From: DASQDN01 sp963844855
Lineage (GTDB): Bacteria; Acidobacteriota; Terriglobia; Bryobacterales; Bryobacteraceae
Direction: 5' to 3'
Assembly: GCA_963844855.1 (NCBI GenBank)
Contig: CAWJQP010000009.1
Coordinates: 1 to 64,000, forward strand
Length of the DNA stretch: 64,000 nt
In this document: positions 44,822 to 53,348 of the stretch, piece by piece
Layout of the letters: each line of letters starts with the position of its first letter
How positions within the stretch are numbered: position 1 is the first letter of the stretch
Translations under genes and position numbers: made by a program
Notes under the pieces: model-generated
What the model was told of the DNA's origin: nothing
The model's input: the letters and a program-made list of their open reading frames with translations, nothing else
Databases searched by the model: none

Positions 44822-46372
44822 TTGCGAGTTCACTTAATTAATCCCAGCGACACTGCCTTTGGAACGGCTGTAATCACACCTCGCTGGCTTTTTGTATTGG
44901 CCGCGGCCACGCCGGAACAATTCGGCGATCCCATCCTCTGCGATGAAACTGTGGAAGCGCTCGACATCGCGACGATCCAGCCAGGCGATGTTGTTGGTAT
45001 CGGTATTCATACAGGAAACGCTCTACGTGGCTATGCCGTGGGCCGGCTAGCTAAGGAGCGCGGGGCCTTTGTGGTCTTCGGAGGCATACACTCCACTCTC
45101 TATCCGGAGGAAGCGTTCGAACGCGGAGGCGCGCATTGCGTCGTGCGAGGCGACGGTGATTTGGCCTGGGGCCAGGCTCTTCGCGATCACATCAGGGGCG
45201 CTTCAGAGCGTATCTACGATGGTGGACGCGTGGAAGCCGACCAGTTCAAGGCGGCGCGTTGGGATCTGCTGAATCAGTCTCACTATATGTGGGCATCGGT
45301 GCAAACTGTGCGCGGATGCGCGAAGCACTGCTCGTTCTGCTCGGTGTGGCGTACCGATGGCCAACGTCCGAGACAAAGGCCTTCCGACCCGGTGATCGAA
45401 GAAATTGTCGAACTCCGTCGCCGTGGGTTCCGATTCATCGCCTTGGCTGATGACAACTTCTACCCGGTTTCGCTCACGGATATCAAGCTGGCAGAGCGGC
45501 AGAACAATGTGGGACGGGTCGCCCAATTGAAGGCGATTCGCTCAGAACGTTTTGAACTGATGGCGCGCCTCGCTGAGTTGCCGAAGGATATGGTGTTCTT
45601 CACTCAGATCACCATGGAGTCGGCTGAGGACCCTGAATTTCTGGATGCGATGCGGAAGGCGCGGATCAAAGGCGCTCTCGTAGGGGTCGAGGCCGTTACT
45701 GCAGAAGGCTTAAAAGCCGTCTACAAGGATTTCAATCTCTCCGGTGAGAACCTGGTGAATCGTCTTCGTCAGTTCCAGGAACATGGCGTCCATGTCCTCG
45801 GATCGTTCATCTTCGGTCTTCCGACAGATCGCGAAGATACTTTCAAGGCAACCGAGGATCTCGCATCTCGTTCCGGGCTGACCTTTGCTCAATTCGTGAT
45901 GCTCACGCCGTTTTGCGGCACCGTCGACTTCGAGCGATGGGAGAAGGCGCAAGGCCCGAATCCGCCATCCGTAGACGGGATACCGATCACGCGCTACTGG
46001 CTGATACCTGCAGACAAACGGCCGAAGATGTTCATGCCTCATCCGACAATGAGCTCGGACGAAATGCGCGAACGCACACAGGGAGTCTGGGATAACTTCT
46101 ACAGCTTCTCGGCAGTCTGGAAACGATCGCGCTGCACTCCAAACTTGAAAGCGCGCCTCGCGTTCGTATTCATCTCGAAGTTGTATCGCCAGATGTACGC
46201 CAGCACGGGCATCGCGACCGATAGCGCGCGTAGGGAACGAGCCAACCTCTGGGCTCGCCGGATCGCTCGTCTGACGAGACGCCTGTTTCAAGCCGAGCCG
46301 ATGCCGGAACTACAAGTTCCACAACAGACCCCGGCCGTCCAAAACCGCAATCCTCTGCATGTTCTGAACTAG
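44822..46372 (+). CDS. B12-binding-domain radical SAM enzyme
   Basis: 516 residues. The N-terminal cobalamin-binding-like domain (~1-145) shows VVGIGIHTGNALRGYAVG and VFGGIHSTLYPEEAFERGG; the radical SAM domain carries the cluster motif CAKHCSFC (CxxxCxxC) at about residues 163-170, then DDNFYP, VGVEAVT and the FIFGLPTDREDTF segment. It belongs to the large class of B12-dependent radical SAM methylases or ring-forming enzymes; the substrate is not evident. TTG 44822 follows GAGGAT by seven bases. It stands alone, with a hairpin after the stop, and no natural-product genes are near. Confidence 0.85.
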   Translation: MRVHLINPSDTAFGTAVITPRWLFVLAAATPEQFGDPILCDETVEALDIATIQPGDVVGIGIHTGNALRGYAVGRLAKERGAFVVFGGIHSTLYPEEAFERGGAHCVVRGDGDLAWGQALRDHIRGASERIYDGGRVEADQFKAARWDLLNQSHYMWASVQTVRGCAKHCSFCSVWRTDGQRPRQRPSDPVIEEIVELRRRGFRFIALADDNFYPVSLTDIKLAERQNNVGRVAQLKAIRSERFELMARLAELPKDMVFFTQITMESAEDPEFLDAMRKARIKGALVGVEAVTAEGLKAVYKDFNLSGENLVNRLRQFQEHGVHVLGSFIFGLPTDREDTFKATEDLASRSGLTFAQFVMLTPFCGTVDFERWEKAQGPNPPSVDGIPITRYWLIPADKRPKMFMPHPTMSSDEMRERTQGVWDNFYSFSAVWKRSRCTPNLKARLAFVFISKLYRQMYASTGIATDSARRERANLWARRIARLTRRLFQAEPMPELQVPQQTPAVQNRNPLHVLN

Positions 46373-46373
46373 C

Positions 46374-46410
46374 CTGTCGATGCGGGGTCCATACCTTAGG
46401 ACCCCGACAG
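46374..46410 (+). terminator. Hairpin after the radical SAM gene
   Basis: Stem CGGGGTCC/GGACCCCG (46383-46390 with 46399-46406) extended by CTGTC/GACAG (46374-46378 with 46406-46410, one shared base). It starts just after the stop codon. There is no U tract, so termination is plausible but unproven. Confidence 0.55.
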
Positions 46411-46445
46411 TCCAAATCAGCTAGAATGGCCAGGGAGGATTGCGA

Positions 46446-47945
46446 ATGCAACATTGGTCCATTGCAGCGCTGACTCTCATCACAGCCGCGAACATTGCGA
46501 GCGCGCAAGTCTATCCGCCCGGCCAAAACCCGACAGGACAATATCCGCCCACGAACTACCCTCCCGGGCAATATCCTCCAACCCAATACCCGGGCGGCCA
46601 ATATCCTCCTGGTCAATATCCACCCAATCAGGTGCCCGCTAGACTCCCTGGTGGTGTAGGGCTCGGCATTCCTATCCCGGAAATCAAAATACCGAAACGA
46701 GAGAAATCAGATAAGGACAAGAAGCCGGAAAAAGCTAACGACAAAGAGATCAAAATCACGCTGAAGACGATCGACGGCACGTTACGAGACCTTCGAGAAA
46801 AGGACTTGATACTCGAAACGGTCGAGAAAGGGTTGTTGCGATTCCGTCTTTTAGCGAAGACTCACTTCCGCAGTAAGGATGGCGAACCTGTTCGCGATTC
46901 CCTGCTCAAACCGGGCGACCAGTTGCAAGTCAACGTCAATCCGGATGACGAAGAGACCGCCTTCCGGGTCGTCCTATTGCGAAAAGGCACTCCGGCGGAA
47001 GTCGCCGCCGCTTCGAAGCCTGTCGACGCCGCAGCCATTAAAACGCCCGAGGGTTTGAGTCCGGATAAACCCGAGTTGCAGCGCAAAGAGACTACGTCCG
47101 CTGCGCCTGAGGCTCCTGAAGATGCTCCTCCCAAGCAGCAACGCAAACCTGCAGTCGCGGACGAGGAAAAACGCACCGGTATCTATGAAGGCAAAACCGC
47201 TACTGAGAATGAGAGCCTTTGGTTCGATAAGGGCGACAACATTATAGAAGAAGCGCGCGATGTAGCTGGCGAGTACTCAGACGGTCTGCCCGACTTTGTG
47301 GTCAATCAATTCACGACCCGGTATGCAAGTAATTCCCGCCCACCACAGTGGCAAGCGCTGGACATTGTGTCGGCAGAAGTAGCCTGTGTGAAGGGTCAGG
47401 AGGAGTACCGGAATGTCGCGATTAACGGACGCGTCACGCGACGCCCAATTGAGAAGTCTGGCTCGTGGTCAACCGGCGAGTTTGTAACAGTCCTTCAAGA
47501 CGTTCTTTCAAGGATGACTAACGCCGCCTTCGTGAAGCGAGGCGAGGATCGCATCGCTCAGCGCAAAGCGTTCGTATACGACTATACCGTCAAGCAGCCG
47601 AACTCGCACTGGACCATCGTGGGAACCGATGCCTCGTATCGTCCGGCGTATCAGGGGGCAATTTGGATCGATAAAGAGACACATCGCGTACTTAGAATCG
47701 AGATGCGTTCGCTCTCCCTACCATCCGACTTCCCTTTTGAGAAGGCGGAACTGATTCTGGACTATGATTCCGTTCGGATCGACAACGGCGTATTCCTCCT
47801 CCCTGTTCACAGCGAGAACTTACTATGCTCGCGGGATTCTGATCTCTGCAGCCGGAATGTGATTGACTTTCGCAACTATCGCAAGTTCACGGCCGAATCG
47901 AACATTCAGTTCGAGCGCAAGCTTACTTCATTGCCGATTCAATAG
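46446..47945 (+). CDS. Secreted protein with proline-rich Tyr repeats and a C-terminal beta domain
   Basis: 499 residues. Signal peptide (IAALTLITAANIASAQ), then a PPGQYP/PPTQYP repeat (residues ~23-66), a charged linker (KREKSDKDKKPEKANDK), a small OB- or SH3-like domain about 100-165 (LKTIDGTLRDLREKDLILET), an Ala/Pro-rich linker and a larger C-terminal domain about 245-495 (LPDFVVNQFTTRYASN, VIDFRNYRKFTAESNIQF). I have met that C-terminal domain in acidobacterial outer-surface proteins of unknown function. GGGAGG lies just before ATG 46446. The tyrosine-rich repeat could allow crosslinking or adhesion. Confidence 0.75.
   Translation: MQHWSIAALTLITAANIASAQVYPPGQNPTGQYPPTNYPPGQYPPTQYPGGQYPPGQYPPNQVPARLPGGVGLGIPIPEIKIPKREKSDKDKKPEKANDKEIKITLKTIDGTLRDLREKDLILETVEKGLLRFRLLAKTHFRSKDGEPVRDSLLKPGDQLQVNVNPDDEETAFRVVLLRKGTPAEVAAASKPVDAAAIKTPEGLSPDKPELQRKETTSAAPEAPEDAPPKQQRKPAVADEEKRTGIYEGKTATENESLWFDKGDNIIEEARDVAGEYSDGLPDFVVNQFTTRYASNSRPPQWQALDIVSAEVACVKGQEEYRNVAINGRVTRRPIEKSGSWSTGEFVTVLQDVLSRMTNAAFVKRGEDRIAQRKAFVYDYTVKQPNSHWTIVGTDASYRPAYQGAIWIDKETHRVLRIEMRSLSLPSDFPFEKAELILDYDSVRIDNGVFLLPVHSENLLCSRDSDLCSRNVIDFRNYRKFTAESNIQFERKLTSLPIQ
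46512..46632 (+). repeat. DNA repeats encoding the QYPP/PPGQ tract
   Basis: About six near-identical 15-21-base units (CAATATCC followed by a PPG- or PPT-coding block) encode the proline/tyrosine/glutamine tract. The near-identity at DNA level points to recent slippage or expansion. Confidence 0.8.
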
Positions 47946-47948
47946 GCG

Positions 47949-48311
47949 CTATTCATCGTCCGACAGTGGCTCGGTAAATTTAATCTCGTTACCAGAAGTA
48001 TCCTTCACACGGAAATCCCGGTTTCCCCAGGGCTTTTGAACGATCCCTTGCAACACACTGGCGCCGCGCTGCACGAGTTCGGCATGTAATGTCGTCAAAT
48101 CGCGCGTGAAAATGTGTATTCCTACCGGTGAACATCGCCGCGCATCGTCTTGGAACAGGTGAATCGCAACGTCATCTCGCTCGACGATAGCGTAGTCCCC
48201 ACCCGGCATCTGCATCGCAAGTCGAAAACCTAGCTTCTGCTCATAGTACTCAATGGATTCTCGCAGGCTAGAAACCGGAAGTTCGGGAGCAATCCGTGAA
48301 AGTTTTGACAT
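47949..48311 (-). CDS. VOC-family (glyoxalase/bleomycin-resistance-like) protein
   Basis: 120 residues, one vicinal-oxygen-chelate module pair: APELPVSSLRESIEYYEQKL at the N-terminus and WGNRDFRVKDTSGNEIKFTE at the end, the strand carrying the late metal Glu. Without the substrate one cannot say whether it binds a drug, detoxifies or isomerises. Minus strand, convergent with the proline-rich gene by 3 bp. Confidence 0.85.
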   Translation of the reverse strand: MSKLSRIAPELPVSSLRESIEYYEQKLGFRLAMQMPGGDYAIVERDDVAIHLFQDDARRCSPVGIHIFTRDLTTLHAELVQRGASVLQGIVQKPWGNRDFRVKDTSGNEIKFTEPLSDDE

Positions 48312-48512
48312 CGCTCTTGTCCTGAAGATCGCAGTTCGTCATAGCGAACCGTATATTAATGTACCTCGGAGGTAAGTCATTGATTGTGCCCCGATAGCGG
48401 GTCACAGGGCTTGAAACTTGTCCTACCGAAATAGCTTCTAACGGTAAGGTGCACCACCGAGATTGCCTCCAGATTCGAAGATCACTAGCATCAAATTGCA
48501 TGGCCAGGACTT

Positions 48513-48656
48513 GTAAGGTATCTTCCTCTGGTGCTCACAATCAACGGCAAGGCCGCGCTGGTGGTTAAAGACGTTCATTCGTACCAAAAACTGTGTGATC
48601 AGGCTTCCGGCTCTTCAATGAAACCGGTTAAAAGAGGACAGAATATAGATGGCTAG
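48513..48656 (+). pseudogene. Phd/YefM-type antitoxin remnant
   Basis: This frame reads YLPLVLTINGKAALVVKD, followed by HSYQKL, the core of Phd/YefM antitoxins (P-L-V-L-T-x-N-G-K-A ... D-x-x-S-Y-Q-K-L). The DNA-binding N-terminal ~25 residues are lost (a TAG at 48486-48488 bounds the frame and no good start precedes), and after it the sequence runs into the kaiC-like start. No toxin gene follows. The 337-bp spacer from 48312 to 48648 shows nothing else. Confidence 0.6.
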
Positions 48657-50169
48657 CCTTGCCAACAATGAGATCGCTTCCGAATCGCTTTCCAGTGGTG
48701 TTTCAGGTCTTGATGAGGTGCTTGCCGGAGGGTTACCCGCAGGTCACCTCTATCTAGTAGACGGGGACCCGGGCACCGGCAAAACAACCCTCGGTATTCA
48801 GTTTTTACTGGAGGGAGTTTCTCAGCAACAGTCGGTTCTATACATAACGCTCTCAGAGTCTGAGAAAGAGCTTCGCCAGGTGGCCCGATCCCACGGCTGG
48901 GACCTTACCAGTATTGACATCTTCGAACTGCTACCGATGGAGGATAGCTTAAAGGCAGAAGAGCAGTACACCGTTCTTTACCCCGGTGAGGTGGAGCTGT
49001 CAGCCACGATAAAGGCAATCCTGAAGCGTATTGAAGAGACGCAGCCGAGACGGATTGTTTTCGATTCTCTGTCAGAACTTCGACTGCTCGCTCGAGAACC
49101 TTTGCGATTTCGCCGGCAACTGCTTGCACTCAAACAATACTTTGCTGGCAGGGAGTGCACGGTCCTGCTGCTTGACGACCATTCGGGCGGCGCTGACGAG
49201 AGAGATCTTCAAAGTATCGTTCACGGAGTCATCCGTCTGGAAAATCTCGCCCGTGATTATGGCGCGAGGCGCAGAAGGCTCGAAATAGTAAAACTGCGCG
49301 GCGTCCAGGTTCGCGAGGGCTACCATGACTACAATATCCGCACTGGCGGCTTGGAGGTTTATCCGCGGCTCGTTGCAACTGAGCACAGCCGTAACTTTGC
49401 TCCTGGCGTCATCGTTAGCGGTCTAGTCGAACTTGATGCTCTCTTAGGCGGAGGCCTTAATAAGGGCACAAGTACCCTGCTGATGGGGCCTGCGGGCGCT
49501 GGGAAGAGTACGATTGCGCTTCGTTACGCCGCAACCGCGGCGGAACGCGGAGATTACGCCTATTTCGTTACCCTCGATGAAGGTTTGCCGACACTGCTCG
49601 AACGAGCTGAAGGCCTCGGTATCCATGTCGAACCGCTTCTCAGATCCGGCCGATTGCAAATAGAGATTATAAACCACGCAGCGCTTTCTCCTGGACACTT
49701 CGTCTCTCGTGTCCGAGCTGAAGTCGAAACCAATCATGCAAGTGTCATTGTCATTGACAGTCTGAACGGTCTTTTGGCGGCAATGCCGGGTGAGGAGTAT
49801 CTCACTATTCAGCTTCATGAGCTACTCGCTTACCTGAACAATCAGGGAACAACCACCATTCTTGTGATGGCCCAGTACGGGATTCTGGGTCAGGGTATGG
49901 TCAGCCCTGTAGACGTAAGTTACTTGGCCGATACGATCCTGCTCCTGCGCTACTTTGAAGCGACTGGCGAAGTTCGCCAAGCAATTTCCGTTGTTAAGAA
50001 GCGCAGCGGAAAACACGAGCGCACTATTCGGGAGCTACAACTTGGCCCAGATACAGTCCGTGTCGGAAGGCCTTTGACCGAGTTTCAGGGTGTGCTTACC
50101 GGTGTGCCCACTTACGTCGGCCAGCGAGGTCCGCTGATGCAAGGGGCAGGTGATGAGTCCCAGCCTTAG
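48649..50169 (+). CDS. Double-domain KaiC-like ATPase
   Basis: 506 residues with two RecA-like KaiC modules: CI (~10-245, Walker A GDPGTGKTTLGIQFLLEG) and CII (~255-480, GPAGAGKSTIALRY). After each P-loop comes the acidic pair region, SESEKEL in CI and LDEGLPTLLERA in CII, where classical KaiC has EE. Walker B-like segments are RRIVFDSLSELRLLA and ASVIVIDSLNGLLAAM. No KaiA or KaiB is adjacent, so this is a KaiC homologue probably used as a signalling ATPase. The start is ATG 48649 with an AGAGGA site. It overlaps the kinase gene by 17 bp; the three downstream genes form one operon. Confidence 0.9.
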   Translation: MASLANNEIASESLSSGVSGLDEVLAGGLPAGHLYLVDGDPGTGKTTLGIQFLLEGVSQQQSVLYITLSESEKELRQVARSHGWDLTSIDIFELLPMEDSLKAEEQYTVLYPGEVELSATIKAILKRIEETQPRRIVFDSLSELRLLAREPLRFRRQLLALKQYFAGRECTVLLLDDHSGGADERDLQSIVHGVIRLENLARDYGARRRRLEIVKLRGVQVREGYHDYNIRTGGLEVYPRLVATEHSRNFAPGVIVSGLVELDALLGGGLNKGTSTLLMGPAGAGKSTIALRYAATAAERGDYAYFVTLDEGLPTLLERAEGLGIHVEPLLRSGRLQIEIINHAALSPGHFVSRVRAEVETNHASVIVIDSLNGLLAAMPGEEYLTIQLHELLAYLNNQGTTTILVMAQYGILGQGMVSPVDVSYLADTILLLRYFEATGEVRQAISVVKKRSGKHERTIRELQLGPDTVRVGRPLTEFQGVLTGVPTYVGQRGPLMQGAGDESQP

Positions 50170-52918
50170 TTTGGCGCGAGATTCTCTGATTCTTATTCAC
50201 GCTCCTGTTGGACGGGATGCTCCACTCCTTCACGATCTCTTCGGTCGCGCGAAACTCCAGTCGCAAGTGTGCTTGAGTATCGAGCAGCTCTGCCAGGAAA
50301 TTGAGCTCGGAGTCGGCGCGCTTTTTGTTACAGAGGAAGCGCTTCAGCCACATAACATAGAACGCCTCGCTGAAGTGCTACGAAAACAGAGCGCATGGTC
50401 GGATCTTCCCGTGGTGGTTCTCACAGTCGGTGGCGAACCTACCGTCGCGAGTCGAGAAAGACTCTCCCGGCTTGAGCCTCTGGGCGGTCTGACCCTTCTT
50501 GAACGGCCGCTCCGCTCCGACACTATTGTGAGCGCCGCGCGTACAGCGGTCCGTGCCCGGTTCAAACAGCATGAAATACGACGACGCGATGCGGAACTGC
50601 AACTGGTCACCGACAACGTGCCGGTTCTTATCTCCTACATCGACGCCGATCAAGTCTACCGACGGGTAAATCAGACTTACTTCGAATGGTTCGGAAAAAC
50701 TCCAGACGCCATAGTGGGTCTCACGATCAAGACAATTGCCGGCGAACCTCACTATTCACACGCTCAACCCTACATCGCCCGGGCACTTGCCGGTGAAAGA
50801 GTAAGTTTCGAGTCACAGCTCTGGGACAAAGATCGTAAACTGCGTGACGTCAGTGTTTCTTACGCGCCGGATATCGCTCCAGACGGAGATGTCCAAGGAT
50901 TCATCGCTCTGGTGCAGGACATTACCGAACGGAAATGGAGCGAGCGCCGCAATGCTTTTCTTGTCGAGCTCGATGATGCCACACGACCGTTAATCGATCC
51001 CGACGAGATTACCCAAAGCGCTGCGCGGCTGCTGGGTGAGTGGCTGGATGTCAATCGCTGCGCCTACGCCGACGTCGAGGAGGACGAGGATACATTCAAT
51101 CTAACCGGCGACTACAATCGCGGTGTTCCGAGTATCGTCGGCCGGTACAAGTTTGCGCTGTTTGGCGAAGAATGCCTCCGTTTAATGCGCGCAGGTCAGC
51201 CATACGTCGTCGAAGATTCAGAGATCGATCCGCGCACCGCTGATGTACGCCATTCCTATCGAAGCACCTTGATCCGTTCCGTAATTTGTGTCTCCCTTCA
51301 AAAGCAGGGCCGGTTCGTTGCCGCCATGGCGGTGCATCAAGTGGTCCCAAGGCGCTGGCGGCCTGATGAAGTCGAACTGGTCCAGCAGGTGGCCAATCGC
51401 TGCTGGGAATCCATTGAGCGAGCCCGGATTGTGCGTGAGTTGCAATCGAGTGAGCAGCGGTTCCGTACGCTGGCAAATACCATTCCGAATCTCGCATGGA
51501 TGGCCTACCCGGATGGACACCTCTTTTGGTACAACCAGCGCTGGTATAGCTATACCGGCACAACCGCGGAAGCGATGGAAGGCTGGGGTTGGCAAAGTGT
51601 CCATGACCCTGACGTGCTTCCGAAGGTCATCGAAAAGTGGAACGCGTCCATCGAAAGTGGTGATCCTTTCGAAATGGTATTTCCCTTAAAGGGCGCTGAT
51701 GGTGGCTTTCGTGAGTTCCTTACGCGGGTCGAGCCAGTCAGGGATACACACGGCAATGTCTTACGTTGGTTCGGCACCAATACCGATATCACCCTCCAAA
51801 AGGAGGCCGAGAATGCGCTGAGAGAAAGCGAACATCAACTCCGCATTGCGCTGGAAACCGGCAGACTGGGATCGTGGAGCCGCGATTTCGAAACGAACAA
51901 CCTGAAGTGTTCGCCTCAGTGCTATGCGAATTTCGGGGTGCAGGAAGACGCCACCTTCACCTACGAATTCCTTCTTGCAATGATTCATCCCGACGATAGG
52001 CCGCAAATGCAGGAAGCCGTCGAGAAAGCTGTCCAAGGGCATACTGACTACAATGCTGAGTACCGCATAATCCGTCCAGATGGCACAACAGGCTGGATCG
52101 TCGCCAGCGGGCGAGCGCTTTATACCCCAAGCGGCAGGCCCTACCGCATGGTCGGAGTAACACTAGATATTTCAGAACGTAAGCATGCAGAAGAAGAACT
52201 GCGCCAGTCGAACGAAGAGCTGACGAAGGTCAATAAATGCCTCGAAGAGTTTGCCTACGTTGCCAGTCATGATCTGCAAGAGCCCCTGCGCATGGTAAAT
52301 AGTTATTCTCAACTTCTTATCAAGCGACTGGGACCACAAGAAAACCCCGACCTGCAGAAGTACGTCACGTACATCCGCACGGGGGTTAGGCGAATGGAGG
52401 ACCTGATACGAGACCTTCTAACGTACTCCCGCACTGCCCACATCGATGGCGATACACCAGCACATTCGGCAGACTTGAACACTGCTCTGAAACAGGCTCT
52501 CAATCTTGTTGATACTCGAATGCAGGAGAATCATGCCACTGTCAGTTTCGACCCGCTCCCGGTGGTTTCCGCCGATGAGGGACAGCTCTGCCATGTGTTC
52601 CAAAACCTTCTCTCAAACGCGCTGAAATACCGAAAGGCGGACGAACCGCCCCGAATTCACATCGGCTCCGAACGACAAAACGGCCATTGCATAATGAGTG
52701 TCCGGGACAATGGCATCGGTTTCGAGCAGGATCAAGCCGAGCGTATCTTTGGGCTGTTCAAACGCCTTCACCGGGATGACGAGTATCCTGGAAGCGGGCT
52801 GGGATTAGCTATCTGCAAACGCATTATCGAACGCTATCACGGCGAGATGTGGGCTGAATCCAAACTGGGCGTGGGCTCGACATTCTACTTTTCACTACCG
52901 GAGCGCCCGAATGACTGA
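50153..52918 (+). CDS. Pseudo-receiver/PAS/GAF/PAS/PAS sensor histidine kinase
   Basis: 921 residues, soluble, no membrane span. Residues ~8-125 form a receiver-like domain that lacks the phosphate-accepting Asp: the strand-3 site reads GALFVTEEAL instead of LLDL. Then PAS (~150-265), GAF (~275-430), PAS (~435-560), PAS (~565-685), a phytochrome-type HisKA with YVASHDLQEPLRMVNSYSQL (His706) and an HATPase (~800-918; NLLSNALKY, DNGIGFEQ, GSGLGLAICKRI). ATG 50153 follows AAGGGG by six bases. It overlaps both neighbours by about 8-17 bp, so KaiC-like ATPase, kinase and regulator are made together. Confidence 0.9.
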   Translation: MSPSLSLARDSLILIHAPVGRDAPLLHDLFGRAKLQSQVCLSIEQLCQEIELGVGALFVTEEALQPHNIERLAEVLRKQSAWSDLPVVVLTVGGEPTVASRERLSRLEPLGGLTLLERPLRSDTIVSAARTAVRARFKQHEIRRRDAELQLVTDNVPVLISYIDADQVYRRVNQTYFEWFGKTPDAIVGLTIKTIAGEPHYSHAQPYIARALAGERVSFESQLWDKDRKLRDVSVSYAPDIAPDGDVQGFIALVQDITERKWSERRNAFLVELDDATRPLIDPDEITQSAARLLGEWLDVNRCAYADVEEDEDTFNLTGDYNRGVPSIVGRYKFALFGEECLRLMRAGQPYVVEDSEIDPRTADVRHSYRSTLIRSVICVSLQKQGRFVAAMAVHQVVPRRWRPDEVELVQQVANRCWESIERARIVRELQSSEQRFRTLANTIPNLAWMAYPDGHLFWYNQRWYSYTGTTAEAMEGWGWQSVHDPDVLPKVIEKWNASIESGDPFEMVFPLKGADGGFREFLTRVEPVRDTHGNVLRWFGTNTDITLQKEAENALRESEHQLRIALETGRLGSWSRDFETNNLKCSPQCYANFGVQEDATFTYEFLLAMIHPDDRPQMQEAVEKAVQGHTDYNAEYRIIRPDGTTGWIVASGRALYTPSGRPYRMVGVTLDISERKHAEEELRQSNEELTKVNKCLEEFAYVASHDLQEPLRMVNSYSQLLIKRLGPQENPDLQKYVTYIRTGVRRMEDLIRDLLTYSRTAHIDGDTPAHSADLNTALKQALNLVDTRMQENHATVSFDPLPVVSADEGQLCHVFQNLLSNALKYRKADEPPRIHIGSERQNGHCIMSVRDNGIGFEQDQAERIFGLFKRLHRDDEYPGSGLGLAICKRIIERYHGEMWAESKLGVGSTFYFSLPERPND

Positions 52919-53345
52919 ACCGGTCTATATCTTTCTCGCTGAGGATAACCCTGGTGACGTGGACCTTTTGGAAGAAGCGCTTCGCGAGCACAACATTCAA
53001 TACGAGCTCTTCATTGCTAGAGATGGAACGGAAGCGAAAAGGTTTATCGATCGTATCGGAAAACATCCTGACGCTCCGTGTCCGGATTTCATCCTACTGG
53101 ACTTGAATCTACCGAGTGCCAGCGGCTTCGAGATATTTAGCAGATTTCGCGAGCATCCACTCTGTACTGAAACACCTGTGATCGTGGTCACCTCCTCCGA
53201 CGCGCCGAAAGACCGTGAGCGAGCGGCACAACTCGGCGCGGCGCGATACTTCAGAAAGCCTTCCGACTTTGAGGATTTTCTAAAGCTGGGCGCTCTCTTG
53301 CGTGAGGTTGCCGATGAAAGAGGTCTCTCTCATCGACTCTCGTAG
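52911..53345 (+). CDS. Single-domain response regulator (Rcp1-like)
   Basis: 144 residues, one receiver domain: FLAEDNPGDVDLLEEAL (acidic pocket), FILLDLNLPSASGFE with the phosphate-accepting Asp64, PVIVVTSSDAP (Thr/Ser) and GAARYFRKPSDFEDF (Lys). There is no output domain. The sequence is of the Rcp1 type that serves phytochrome-like kinases. It overlaps the kinase gene by 8 bp and is the expected phosphate acceptor; the phosphorylated form probably acts by protein contact. Confidence 0.92.
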   Translation: MTEPVYIFLAEDNPGDVDLLEEALREHNIQYELFIARDGTEAKRFIDRIGKHPDAPCPDFILLDLNLPSASGFEIFSRFREHPLCTETPVIVVTSSDAPKDRERAAQLGAARYFRKPSDFEDFLKLGALLREVADERGLSHRLS

Positions 53346-53348
53346 ATC

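Noticed and set aside
44655..44837. 60-residue frame before the radical SAM gene
   Set aside because: It overlaps the radical SAM start and its ribosome site, and has no recognisable features.
46512..46632. Short regularly spaced repeats as a CRISPR-like array
   Set aside because: The repeats are in-frame codons of a secreted protein with no unique spacers and no cas genes.
51096..51563. 155-residue minus-strand frame inside the kinase gene
   Set aside because: Shadow of the GAF/PAS coding sequence; no start signal or family.
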